The translations under genes and the position numbers were made by a program. 64,000 nt of DNA. It comes from Chryseolinea soli (GTDB lineage Bacteria; Bacteroidota; Bacteroidia; Cytophagales; Cyclobacteriaceae). The notes under the pieces were generated by a model that made no database searches, was not told the origin of the DNA, and worked only from the letters and a program-made list of their open reading frames with translations. The stretch covers positions 1,426,001-1,490,000 of the forward strand of contig NZ_CP032382.1 in the NCBI RefSeq assembly GCF_003589925.1, read 5' to 3'. Numbering within the stretch: the stretch's first letter is position 1; the number at the start of each line of letters is the position of its first letter. Positions 46,991-55,900 of this stretch are shown in pieces.

Positions 46991-48067
46991 ATGAACCATA
47001 ACTTATTCGTAGTGCTGATGGCCGGCGGCGTGGGCGTACGCTTCTGGCCTTACAGCCGAAATTCCAAACCCAAGCAATTTCTGGATGTATTAGGCACAGG
47101 GAAGACCCTTCTTCAATCTACTTTCGACCGCTTTGTTCCACTCTGTCCGATAGAGAATATCTACGTTGTCACGCATGAAGAACATGCCGCATTGGTGCGG
47201 GAGCAACTCCCGCAATTAAGCGACGACCAAATCCTGGCCGAGCCCATGCGCAAGAACACCGCCCCTTGCATTGCCTATGCCAGCTATAAGATCGCGTTAA
47301 AGAACGAAAATGCCGTGATCGTGGTAACGCCCTCCGATCACCTGATCATGATGGAGGAAGTGTTCCAGGATGTCATCAAAAAAGCTGCCGATATGGCCCA
47401 GGGCCAGGACAAGCTCATGACGCTGGGCATCACCCCCACCCGCCCGGAGACCGGCTATGGCTATATTCAATATCACACCGAAAAGAGCTTCGCCAAAAAA
47501 GTGAAGACCTTCACGGAGAAGCCGGAATTGTCGCTGGCCAAAAAATTCCTGGAGAGCGGCGACTTCGTATGGAACTCGGGCGTGTTCATCTGGGGCGCCA
47601 AGGCCATCACCACCGCCTTCCACCAATACCTTCCCGAAATGGCCGAAGTGTTTGACGAGATCCGCCCGAAGTTGGGCACACCGGAAGAAAAGGAAGCCAT
47701 CCTGGGCGCGTATTCCCAATGTAAAAACGTGTCTATCGACTACGGCATCATGGAGAAGGCCAAGAACGTATACGTATGCCTGGGCAACTTCACATGGTCC
47801 GACTTAGGGTCGTGGGCTTCCATCCACGAGATCTCGGCGAAGGACGAAAACAACAACGTCATCAACGCCAACGCGCATACCTACGACACCCGCAACTGTA
47901 TCATCAAAGGATCGCCCGACAAGCTCATCGTTGTGCAGGGCCTCAACGGCTACCTGATCGGTGAATTCGGGAATGTGATCATTGTGGTGGAGAAAGATAA
48001 GGAAGAGCAGTTCCGGAAGTTCGTCAACGACATCAAGGCGAAACCAAACGCGCAGGATTACATTTAA
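46991..48067 (+). CDS. manC: Mannose-1-phosphate guanylyltransferase
   Basis: 358-aa nucleotidyltransferase that makes GDP-mannose. Signature: VVLMAGGVGVRFWPYSRNSK, PKQFLDVLGTGKTLLQSTFD, the LAEPMRKNTAPCIAYASYKI segment, VVTPSDHLI, the sugar-site FTEKPELSLAKKFLESGDFV with WNSGVFIWGA. It is the single-domain form without a C-terminal isomerase domain. It lies 73 nt after the arabinose-5-phosphate isomerase gene on the same strand. Confidence 0.95.
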   Translation: MNHNLFVVLMAGGVGVRFWPYSRNSKPKQFLDVLGTGKTLLQSTFDRFVPLCPIENIYVVTHEEHAALVREQLPQLSDDQILAEPMRKNTAPCIAYASYKIALKNENAVIVVTPSDHLIMMEEVFQDVIKKAADMAQGQDKLMTLGITPTRPETGYGYIQYHTEKSFAKKVKTFTEKPELSLAKKFLESGDFVWNSGVFIWGAKAITTAFHQYLPEMAEVFDEIRPKLGTPEEKEAILGAYSQCKNVSIDYGIMEKAKNVYVCLGNFTWSDLGSWASIHEISAKDENNNVINANAHTYDTRNCIIKGSPDKLIVVQGLNGYLIGEFGNVIIVVEKDKEEQFRKFVNDIKAKPNAQDYI

Positions 48068-48168
48068 ATCTGAGTACATCCAACGTCGGCCTACCTCATA
48101 GGCTAGCCTGGGGTGGAGGACTTACGGTAGTCGCCCATCCCAGGCTTACGGATATTCAATCGATCTCT

Positions 48169-49683
48169 CTATTTTTTATCGGGCCTGATGCGCGCGTCGC
48201 GATTCACGATTTCCCATGCCGTGTAGAAAATACATTGCACGCGTTTCGTGAGGAGATCGAACTCGATCTTGTCCACGTCGTCGCTGGGCTGGTGATAATC
48301 TTCGTGGATGCCATCGAAGTAGAAGATCACCGGGATGTTATTCTTGGCAAAGTTCCAATGATCGGAGCGGTAGTAGAGCCGGTCGGGGTGGTTCACGTCG
48401 TTGTAGGTGTAGTCGAATACCAGGTTGAGATATGCCTTATTGGTCGCTTCGCTCAGTGTATTGAGTTCGGTGGAGAGTTTATCGGCGCCGATCACATAGA
48501 GGTAGGGCGGACTGTTCTTATGTTGGGGATCTTTCCGGCCGATCATGTCAATGTTGAGATCGACTACTGTATTGGCGAGGGGAAACACCGGGTGTTGCGT
48601 GTAGTAGTCCGATCCGAATAATCCTTTTTCTTCCCCGGTCACGGTCATGAACAAAATGCTGCGGCGCGGGCCGTGGCCTTCCTTCTTTGCTTCCGAAAAA
48701 ATTCTGGCCAGTTCCATCACGGCTACGGTTCCCGAGCCATCGTCGTCAGCACCGTTGTTGATGCGGTCGCCGGTACCTGTCGTTTTCACACCCACGTGGT
48801 CGAAGTGGGCGGTGATCACCACGACTTCTTCTTTTTTGTCGGTGCCTTCCAGATAGCCCAGCACATTTTCGGTTTTCACCGTTTCGATGTCGGTGGAAAC
48901 TTTAAAGGTGATCTCGGAGGGCTTGATCTTTTTGATGGCGTTCTTCTCGGGCGCGGCGGCAGCAGCCTTCTTAAGCTTCTCTATCGTCAAGCCAAACAGC
49001 TTGTCGACGATCTGGGGTGATACAATGAACAGCCCAACCCTGGGGTTTTCTTCCGATGCCGGCTTGGAAAGCGTGAGGCTTCCTTTGCTGAAATTTTTGA
49101 ACTGGTTTGACAGGGTCGCGAAATCCTCTTTCGTCTTGGTGTTGCTGACTAGGATCACTTTGGCGCCCTTGGCCCGCGCCAGGGACACTCCCCGGTTGCC
49201 GGTGAGCCATTCGTTTTCGGTGAGCAAGAGCACGGCCTTGTCCTTCACGTCTACCTGGTTGAAGTCGGCCTCCGTGGCATTGCCCACAAACACCAACGGC
49301 AGCGTCACTTCACCGCCACTGTTGCCCAAGCCATAGTGCGCGATATCTTTAAAATTGTCGTACCGGTCTTTGCCGATCTTGATATAGGTCTCACCGGGTG
49401 TGGTGGCATAGAGGCTGATGGGTTGCTGATAGCCTCCATTTACCGGGCCCGCCAGGCCAATGTCTTCAAAGTGTGCCTGGATGAAGGCGGCGGCCATCTT
49501 CTGACCCCGCTTTCCGGTTTCCCGGCCTTCCATGAAGTCGGAGGCCAGGATGGTCAGGTTTTCCTTGAGGGCTGCCGTGCTGATGGCATTCCCAAACTTC
49601 TGAGCAACCGAATCCTGCGCCGACACCCGGAATGTGCCGGCAATCAATGCAAAACCTAACAAGAGCTTGAATTTCCTCTTCAT
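48169..49683 (-). CDS. Secreted M28 metallopeptidase with PA domain
   Basis: 504-aa exported zinc peptidase. ATG 49683 begins a signal peptide (MKRKFKLLLGFALIAGTFRV, cleavage near VSAQD); the frame extends upstream without similarity. A protease-associated insert (about 120-250) contains DKAVLLLTENEWLTGNRGVS. The M28 domain has VITAHFDHVGVK, RINNGADDDGSGTVAVMELA, VTGEEKGLFGSDYYTQHP, DLNIDMIGRKDP and HEDYHQPSDDVDKIEFDLL. Metal ligands and the catalytic Glu are all present. It probably degrades peptides in the periplasm or outside. It is convergent with manC. Confidence 0.92.
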   Translation of the reverse strand: MKRKFKLLLGFALIAGTFRVSAQDSVAQKFGNAISTAALKENLTILASDFMEGRETGKRGQKMAAAFIQAHFEDIGLAGPVNGGYQQPISLYATTPGETYIKIGKDRYDNFKDIAHYGLGNSGGEVTLPLVFVGNATEADFNQVDVKDKAVLLLTENEWLTGNRGVSLARAKGAKVILVSNTKTKEDFATLSNQFKNFSKGSLTLSKPASEENPRVGLFIVSPQIVDKLFGLTIEKLKKAAAAAPEKNAIKKIKPSEITFKVSTDIETVKTENVLGYLEGTDKKEEVVVITAHFDHVGVKTTGTGDRINNGADDDGSGTVAVMELARIFSEAKKEGHGPRRSILFMTVTGEEKGLFGSDYYTQHPVFPLANTVVDLNIDMIGRKDPQHKNSPPYLYVIGADKLSTELNTLSEATNKAYLNLVFDYTYNDVNHPDRLYYRSDHWNFAKNNIPVIFYFDGIHEDYHQPSDDVDKIEFDLLTKRVQCIFYTAWEIVNRDARIRPDKK

Positions 49684-49843
49684 TACTATAGTCTTTTGTA
49701 AACAGGGGGTCAAGATGCGTCCGTTTGGGGAAACCGGCAAATGGCATTATGGGAATGGTGCCACCACAAACCTTTGCTACGGCCGGGGTAGGAATCTTTT
49801 TTTCCAGATAGAAAAGCCGCTGTTAATTGTGTAATTACTGAAT

Positions 49844-49851
49844 TACCTTTG
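49844..49851 (+). promoter_or_regulatory. Exact -7 box upstream of gcvP
   Basis: TACCTTTG matches TAnnTTTG; predicted leader about 58 nt before ATG 49914. The -33 region is weak (GTTAATTG nearby). No glycine riboswitch fold was recognised in the leader. Confidence 0.5.
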
Positions 49852-49913
49852 TGCTCAAATTGTTATTGGTATTCCTGTATAAAACTCATTAACCTATTGA
49901 AAATCATAGTTCC

Positions 49914-52805
49914 ATGAAAATAGACTCACTGTATACAGAAAAATTTGAAAGCCGGCACATTGGGCCCGACACGCGCCAGGTGGAAGAGATGTTAAAGGTG
50001 ATCAAGGCACCTTCCATCGACGCCCTGATCGACCAAACCATTCCCGCAGGCATCCGATTGAAAAAACCGTTGTCGCTGGCGCCGGCCAAGTCTGAATACC
50101 AGTTTTTGCAGGAGTTCAAAGCCATAGCTTCCAAAAACAAAGTCTATAAATCCTATATCGGCATGGGGTATTACAATACCATCACGCCGGGCGTTATCCT
50201 GCGCAACATCCTTGAAAATCCGGGATGGTATACCGCCTACACGCCCTACCAGGCAGAGATTGCCCAAGGCCGGTTGGAGGCGCTGATCAACTATCAAACC
50301 ATGATCATCGACCTGACGGGCATGCAGATCGCCAATGCCTCGCTGCTCGACGAAGGCACCGCCGCAGCCGAAGCCATGCACCTCATGCTGGCATCGCGCA
50401 AAGCATCGCGTAAAAATGCGAACCGCTTCTTTGTTGACCAGCACACCTTCCCCCAAACCATCGATGTGTTGAGAACTCGCGCTACGCCCATCGGCGTGGA
50501 GTTGGTTGTGGGTGATGTGAATACGCTGGACATCTCCGACCCTTCCCTGTTTGCTGTCTATATTCAAAACCCGGCCGACAACGGCGCGGTGAAAGATTAC
50601 ACCGCCTTCATTCAATCGGCTCACGAAAAAGAGATCTTTGTCGTGGTCGGTTCCGATCTCATGAGCTTGCTGCTGATGAAATCGCCCGGCGAAATGGGTG
50701 CCGATGTCGTGGTGGGTTCCAGCCAACGGTTTGGCGTACCCATGGGATTTGGTGGTCCGCACGCCGCCTTCTTTGCTACCAAAGACGAATTCAAACGGCA
50801 GATGCCCGGTCGCATCATCGGCGCTTCCATCGACGCTTCGGGGAATCCCGGCTACCGCATGGCACTGCAAACCCGCGAGCAACACATTCGCCGCGAAAAG
50901 GCAACGTCCAATATTTGTACCGCACAAGTGCTCTTGTCGGTCATGGCCGGTATGTATGCCGTGTATCACGGACCCGACGGCTTGCGCAAGATCGCTTCCC
51001 GCATTCATGGTCTGACCAAATCCCTTGACACCGGCTTGAAAGCGCTGGGCGTCAAACAGGAAAATGAACATTTCTTCGATACGTTAAAGGTCGCCGTAGC
51101 CGATGCCAAAGCTGTGAAGCAGGAAGCCGAGAAGCGCGGTGTCAACTTCCGCTACTTCGCCGACAACCACGTGGGCATTTCCTTTGACGAAACCTCGGTG
51201 GCCGCCGATGTCCATACCATTTTGGAGATCTTCGCCTCAGCCCAATCCAAGAAGACCTCGGTCGTCTCGGTGAATGGCCAGGAGATGAGCTGGCCCACAT
51301 CGTTGGTGCGGAAGTCGGCTTATCTTACCCACCCGGTGTTTAACATGCACCACTCCGAACACGAAATGCTGCGCTACATCAAGCGCCTTGAAAATAAAGA
51401 TCTCTCTATGGTGCACTCCATGATCTCTTTGGGATCGTGCACCATGAAGCTGAACGCTACGGCGGAGATGATCCCCGTAACCTGGCCTGAACTGGGCAAC
51501 ATCCATCCCTTCGCACCGGCCGACCAAACCCTGGGCTACCAGGAAATGATCGGCAGCCTCGAAGATTCATTGAAAGAGATCACGGGCTTCACGGGTGTTT
51601 CGCTCCAACCCAACAGCGGCGCGCAAGGCGAATATGCTGGGTTGATGGTGATCCGCGCCTATCACGTAGACCGCGGCGAAGGACATCGCAACATTTCACT
51701 GATCCCTGCATCCGCGCACGGCACCAACCCTGCCAGCGCCGTGATGGCGGGTATGGAGGTCGTTGTGGTGAAGTCGGACGAAGAAGGAAAAATTGATGTC
51801 GCCGATCTGAAAGCAAAGGCTGCTCAATATAAAGACAAGCTGTCGTGTCTCATGGTAACCTATCCGTCGACACACGGTGTGTTTGAAGAGGCCATTACGG
51901 AGATCTGTGAAACCATTCACCAACATGGCGGACTGGTCTACATGGACGGTGCCAACATGAATGCGCAAGTTGGTCTCACCTCGCCGGCCAATATCGGCGC
52001 CGACGTTTGTCACTTGAACCTGCACAAAACATTCTGTATCCCGCACGGTGGCGGTGGTCCTGGCATGGGTCCCATCTGTTGCAACGACAAGCTGAAACCT
52101 TATCTGCCCGGCCACGCCGTGGTGAAGACCGGAGGCGAAAAAGCAATTCACGCAGTTTCCGCCGCACCCTGGGGCAGTGCTAGCATTCTCACGATCTCCT
52201 ATGCGTACATCGCCATGATGGGTGCAGAAGGACTGACGAACGCTACGAAATACGCCATCCTCAACGCCAACTATATCAAGGCCCGCCTGGAAAGCGAATA
52301 CAAGATCTTGTATACCGGCACCAACGGCCGTTGCGCGCACGAGATGATCGTTGATTGCCGCGACTTCAAAAAAGCCGGCATCGAAGTAGAGGACATTGCC
52401 AAGCGTCTGATGGACTATGGTTTCCACGCTCCCACCGTGTCTTTCCCGGTAGCCGGAACGTTGATGATCGAGCCCACAGAAAGCGAACCGAAAGAAGAGC
52501 TGGATCGCTTTGTGGATGCGCTCATCCAAATCCGCAAAGAGATCCGCGAGGTGGAAGAAGGCAAAGCCGACAAAGACAATAACGTGTTGAAGCACGCGCC
52601 GCATACCGCAGCCGTTATCACGGCCGACGAGTGGACCCGTCCTTACAGCCGTCAAAAAGCCGCCTACCCGCTGCCGTATGTGAAAGATGCGAAGTTCTGG
52701 CCCAGCGTGAGCCGCGTAGACAATGCCTATGGCGATCGCAACCTCGTTTGCAGCTGTCTGCCGATGGAAGAATACGAAAAGAAAGAAGAGACTGTGGGCG
52801 CCTAA
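49914..52805 (+). CDS. gcvP: Glycine dehydrogenase (decarboxylating), P protein
   Basis: 963-aa PLP enzyme of the glycine cleavage system, which decarboxylates glycine and passes aminomethyl to the H protein. It is the fused alpha/beta form. The N-half has [37 protein letters not shown] and [19 protein letters not shown]. The C-half has [57 protein letters not shown] and the PLP-Lys motif [20 protein letters not shown]. The T and H proteins are not in the window. It ends at a bidirectional terminator. Confidence 0.98.
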   Translation: MKIDSLYTEKFESRHIGPDTRQVEEMLKVIKAPSIDALIDQTIPAGIRLKKPLSLAPAKSEYQFLQEFKAIASKNKVYKSYIGMGYYNTITPGVILRNILENPGWYTAYTPYQAEIAQGRLEALINYQTMIIDLTGMQIANASLLDEGTAAAEAMHLMLASRKASRKNANRFFVDQHTFPQTIDVLRTRATPIGVELVVGDVNTLDISDPSLFAVYIQNPADNGAVKDYTAFIQSAHEKEIFVVVGSDLMSLLLMKSPGEMGADVVVGSSQRFGVPMGFGGPHAAFFATKDEFKRQMPGRIIGASIDASGNPGYRMALQTREQHIRREKATSNICTAQVLLSVMAGMYAVYHGPDGLRKIASRIHGLTKSLDTGLKALGVKQENEHFFDTLKVAVADAKAVKQEAEKRGVNFRYFADNHVGISFDETSVAADVHTILEIFASAQSKKTSVVSVNGQEMSWPTSLVRKSAYLTHPVFNMHHSEHEMLRYIKRLENKDLSMVHSMISLGSCTMKLNATAEMIPVTWPELGNIHPFAPADQTLGYQEMIGSLEDSLKEITGFTGVSLQPNSGAQGEYAGLMVIRAYHVDRGEGHRNISLIPASAHGTNPASAVMAGMEVVVVKSDEEGKIDVADLKAKAAQYKDKLSCLMVTYPSTHGVFEEAITEICETIHQHGGLVYMDGANMNAQVGLTSPANIGADVCHLNLHKTFCIPHGGGGPGMGPICCNDKLKPYLPGHAVVKTGGEKAIHAVSAAPWGSASILTISYAYIAMMGAEGLTNATKYAILNANYIKARLESEYKILYTGTNGRCAHEMIVDCRDFKKAGIEVEDIAKRLMDYGFHAPTVSFPVAGTLMIEPTESEPKEELDRFVDALIQIRKEIREVEEGKADKDNNVLKHAPHTAAVITADEWTRPYSRQKAAYPLPYVKDAKFWPSVSRVDNAYGDRNLVCSCLPMEEYEKKEETVGA

Positions 52806-52824
52806 GCCTGAACGGAATAAAAAT

Positions 52825-52857
52825 AAAAAAGCCGGTTGAATATCAAGCGGCTTTTTT
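52825..52857. terminator. Bidirectional terminator after gcvP
   Basis: Stem AAAAAAGCCG/CGGCTTTTTT (52825-52834 with 52848-52857), extended inside by TTGA/TCAA after one mismatch, between the convergent gcvP and sensor genes. Confidence 0.88.
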
Positions 52858-52874
52858 ATTTTCTGATCGTCTGA

Positions 52875-54440
52875 TCATTTCGACGACACTTCTCCGGCCA
52901 TCCGCTTCTGCATTTCGCGTTCCTTTCTCACCAGCTCCTCCTGCGTGGCCTGCAGCTCTTCCATGTTCTGCCGCATCTCCTCTTCGCGTTGGCGCATTTG
53001 TTCTTCGTTGATGTGGGCCTGCTCCAACAGGTTTTTCATCTTGAAGGTGGTTTGCGAATTCAGGATGGCCGAGGCCAGGAACTCGCCGGCTTTTTTCAGA
53101 AACAAGATGTGATGTTCCTCGAAGTCGCTGAACGCGGCCATCTCCAGAATGGCTACCGTCGTGATGTCATATTTCAAGGGCACAATGACCAGGTGGCGTG
53201 GTGTGGCGTCGCCGAGGCCCGATGTGATGGTGGTGTAGCCCAACGGGATGTCTTTCAGCTGAATAGTATCGCCTTCGAGGAAGGCTTGACCGACAAGACC
53301 GTTGCCAATGTCGACTCTTTTCTCCATCCATTTCTTTTTGTCGAAAGCAAAACAGGCTTTCAATTCCAGGTAGGTGTCGCCTTCTTCGCCTTCCAGCACG
53401 AACAGGCTACCCTGTTGCGCGTTGAGGTATTTCACTAAATAAGACACACATTTGTCGGCCAGCAGGGTGTTGTCGTGCTGGTTGTTGCGCACCAGTTCGG
53501 AAAAGCTGGCGAGGCCTTCGTTCATCCAGTTGCGCTTGTCGTCTTCCTGCTTTAATTTTTTCAATTGCTCCCGCATCTGTAAGAGATTCCCGGCGAGCGT
53601 GTCCGCGTTCAGGGCGCTGTTCTTTTCATTTAGACCCTCCCAGTTCACGTCGTAGTTTCCATTGGTCATGCTTTTGATGAACTCGGAAGCCATGCGCACG
53701 TTGCGGATAGACGCATCGTTGATGGCCTGGGCGGATGAGTCGTCTTTTTCACCGGAGTTGAAAACATAGTTCCGGTTGTTTTCTTCGACCTCCAGCAACA
53801 AAGCGTGACGCGCCTCGCGTTCTTTCCTGACACGTTTCACAAAGAGTACGAGTATGGGCAACGCCAGGATGACAATGGAGAGCTGCAGCCCCAGGTTGCT
53901 ACGCATGGCCGCATCGTAGTTGGAGATGGCTTTTTGATTAAGATCATTTTCAAAGGCGAGCAAGGGCTTGGAAACTTCGTCGTATTTTTTCCATACGCCG
54001 TATCCCCGGTCTTCGCTCAGCATCGCCACAAAGGTGCGCATGCTGTCGATGCGGGCGTTCTCCACCATTTGCTTGCTGAACGTGATGTAGTTGTCGACCT
54101 CTCGCTTCACTTCATCCAGTTTACCGGCGTCGTTGTATTCTTGTTTTTTCAAAAGTGAATCCAGTTGCCGGAAGATACCCGGACTGGTCGTGACCGCCTC
54201 GTTAAACGGACGCAGCATGGCTTGATCCTTGGTCAGGCCAAAACCGCGCACACCAAGGTCGAGACCGTGCATGACACTGCTGAGGATCTGCTGTGTACGC
54301 TGGGTCACCAGCACAGTTTCTTTTTGCTGGGCGATGTTTTGTTGAATGATGTTGTTGTTGTGGAAGGCGAGGATTGTGCTGGCCGCCAGGGCCACCCCGA
54401 TGATGAGGATAATCCAGTTGTCGGTAAAAAATTTTTTCAT
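52875..54440 (-). CDS. CHASE3/GAF sensor protein without output domain
   Basis: 521-aa membrane protein. One N-terminal transmembrane helix (NWIILIIGVALAASTILAFH), a periplasmic four-helix CHASE3-like domain (about 35-190, LGVRGFGLTKDQAMLRPFNE), a second helix (LQLSIVILALPILVLFVKRV), a cytoplasmic HAMP-like/coiled region, and a GAF domain (about 330-470, GSLFVLEGEEGDTYLELKAC, VDIGNGLVGQAFLEGDTIQL). It ends in a coiled coil rich in Glu, Gln and Met (REEEMRQNMEELQATQEELV). Kinase, cyclase and phosphatase domains are all absent. Related Cytophagales proteins often continue past such a coiled coil into PAS or kinase modules; here the frame stops cleanly. It may signal through a partner. Confidence 0.82.
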   Translation of the reverse strand: MKKFFTDNWIILIIGVALAASTILAFHNNNIIQQNIAQQKETVLVTQRTQQILSSVMHGLDLGVRGFGLTKDQAMLRPFNEAVTTSPGIFRQLDSLLKKQEYNDAGKLDEVKREVDNYITFSKQMVENARIDSMRTFVAMLSEDRGYGVWKKYDEVSKPLLAFENDLNQKAISNYDAAMRSNLGLQLSIVILALPILVLFVKRVRKEREARHALLLEVEENNRNYVFNSGEKDDSSAQAINDASIRNVRMASEFIKSMTNGNYDVNWEGLNEKNSALNADTLAGNLLQMREQLKKLKQEDDKRNWMNEGLASFSELVRNNQHDNTLLADKCVSYLVKYLNAQQGSLFVLEGEEGDTYLELKACFAFDKKKWMEKRVDIGNGLVGQAFLEGDTIQLKDIPLGYTTITSGLGDATPRHLVIVPLKYDITTVAILEMAAFSDFEEHHILFLKKAGEFLASAILNSQTTFKMKNLLEQAHINEEQMRQREEEMRQNMEELQATQEELVRKEREMQKRMAGEVSSK

Positions 54441-54571
54441 GGTTTAGGATGCAACGGCAATTGCGAAGAAAAAATATAAAAACCTGCGCAGGCGAACAAC
54501 GAATCGGCTAAATAAATGTTTATCACACACTTCAAATTGCATTCCCCGGTTGTTGACAAAAAAGTTTAAAC

Positions 54572-54623
54572 ACCCCGAATGCAGTTGCATGGGGTTGGAT
54601 TTTAGTTGCAGAACAAACTAAAA
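54572..54623. repeat. Two adjacent inverted repeats in a divergent intergenic region
   Basis: First: ACCCC-ga-ATGCA-gt-TGCAT-GGGGT (54572-54595), a hairpin with a 2-nt bulge. Second: TTTTAGTT/AACTAAAA (54600-54607 with 54616-54623), 8-nt loop. They lie between the sensor gene and the NTF2-like gene and could be protein-binding sites or RNA structures. Confidence 0.45.
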
Positions 54624-54698
54624 TGCCGGACACCGGGGGACGAACGGGGATCAGCCAAAGCGTATCTTTAGCACTATCTTCACTAACGCGTTCACCCT

Positions 54699-55553
54699 AT
54701 GCGCTATACCCTTCTTGGATTTCTCTTGCTTGGAGCGTTTTCGAACCGTGCGCAATTCGGCAATCCCAACCTGCAAAGTATGGTGGATGCAGAGCGGGCC
54801 TTTATCGCCATGGCCAAAGAACAAAATACGCGGGATGCTTTCTTATTCTTTCTCAGCGACGACGCCGTGACCGCCGGACCTGAGGGGCCGCGCACCGGAA
54901 AAGAAACCATCCGGACCCAGCCGGTTTCCGAAGGATGGCTGCATTGGGAGGTGGCTTACTGCGACATCGCGGCTTCCGGGGATATGGGGTATAACACCGG
55001 GCCTTGGGAATTTCGTGCACAGAAAACCGATGACAAACCGGTGGCGTATGGTGAGTTCCATTCCATATGGAAGAAGCAAGCGGACGGTTCCTGGAAAAAT
55101 ATTCTGGACATTGGCGTGCGGCATGGCGCGCCCATGGAAAGACAAAGCCTGACTACGTCTCAAATGCCCCTGACGGTTAGCAAACATTCATCTGTTTCGA
55201 TTCTTGATTTGGATAAAAAATTTATAACCGCCTATGAGAAAAAAGGTGATGCAGCCTACAATACGTTTGCATCAAAAGAGATCCGCTTTGCACGTGAAGG
55301 GGAGTTGCCGATTGTTTCGAAAGAAAATTGGGGCGCATATTTAAAGAAAAGTTCATTCAAGATGAGCGATGTGAAGGTGATGGGGGGTGGTGTGGCTGGA
55401 TCGAACGATTTGGGGTATGCGTATGGTAGCGGTGACGTTGGGGTGGTGGTGGAAGGTAAGGAGGTGGTTAGGAAAGGGACTTATTTGCGGGTTTGGAAGA
55501 AGGAGGATGATAAGGTATGGAGGATTGTGTTGGATGTGGTGGCGTGTCATTGA
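54699..55553 (+). CDS. Exported protein with two NTF2-like (DUF4440/SnoaL) domains
   Basis: 284-aa protein with a signal peptide (MRYTLLGFLLLGAFSNRAQ). Two similar halves each begin with an Asp/Glu-helix (MVDAERAFIAMAKEQNTRDA and ILDLDKKFITAYEKKGDAAY) and end with a Trp-rich strand (GEFHSIWKKQADGSWKNILD and RKGTYLRVWKKEDDKVWRIV), the pattern of tandem DUF4440/SnoaL NTF2-like domains. The function is unknown; such proteins may be polyketide-cyclase-like enzymes or binding proteins. A TATCTTTA -7-like box lies at 54663-54670. From about 55370 the coding strand becomes extremely G-rich and C-poor, unlike the first two thirds of the gene. Confidence 0.75.
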   Translation: MRYTLLGFLLLGAFSNRAQFGNPNLQSMVDAERAFIAMAKEQNTRDAFLFFLSDDAVTAGPEGPRTGKETIRTQPVSEGWLHWEVAYCDIAASGDMGYNTGPWEFRAQKTDDKPVAYGEFHSIWKKQADGSWKNILDIGVRHGAPMERQSLTTSQMPLTVSKHSSVSILDLDKKFITAYEKKGDAAYNTFASKEIRFAREGELPIVSKENWGAYLKKSSFKMSDVKVMGGGVAGSNDLGYAYGSGDVGVVVEGKEVVRKGTYLRVWKKEDDKVWRIVLDVVACH

Positions 55554-55844
55554 GAAAGGGAGTGTTTAGGTTTCGAGAATCTGGAGATGAAAGGGGTGTC
55601 GATGGAGGCAGGTGAGCGAAAATGTTGTTGGTGGGATGACACGAATAAAGTAGCAAGGGAACTCAAATAATGGGAGCGGTGGCTGAAAAATTTTGGGATA
55701 TGAAGAACACCAACAACGGCAGGGGTTGGCCATAAACAACGGGATGGGTATCTGAAAACTGTGGGGGCGATAGGTAGCAACTAAAAGGTTAATCGGTGCG
55801 GGAACAAGCGCATCACCACAGCATCAACCACAGTCGGCATGAAA
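55554..55844. other. Intergenic stretch with strong G over C bias, no gene seen
   Basis: No convincing coding frame, RNA gene or repeat. The plus strand stays purine-rich and C-poor until about 55790, continuing the composition of the preceding gene's 3' end; short open frames here are by-products of that skew. Confidence 0.6.
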
Positions 55845-55877
55845 TAAAAAATGGATAACCTTCTTGGGGTTATCCAT
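55845..55877 (-). terminator. Terminator after the M28/carboxypeptidase Q-like gene
   Basis: Perfect stem ATGGATAACC/GGTTATCCAT (55851-55860 with 55868-55877), 7-nt loop, then T-run on the minus strand; 24 nt past the stop of the gene at 55901. Confidence 0.88.
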
Positions 55878-55900
55878 TCTATTTTTGGGGGTGCGTTATT

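Noticed and set aside
48105..48146. Hairpin AGCCTGGG/CCCAGGCT between manC and the M28 peptidase
   Set aside because: The loop is 26 nt and no T-run follows on either strand, so I do not call it a terminator.
49992..51071. 359-codon open frame antisense to gcvP (and another at 51696-52655)
   Set aside because: gcvP is unambiguous on the plus strand; these frames reflect its codon bias.
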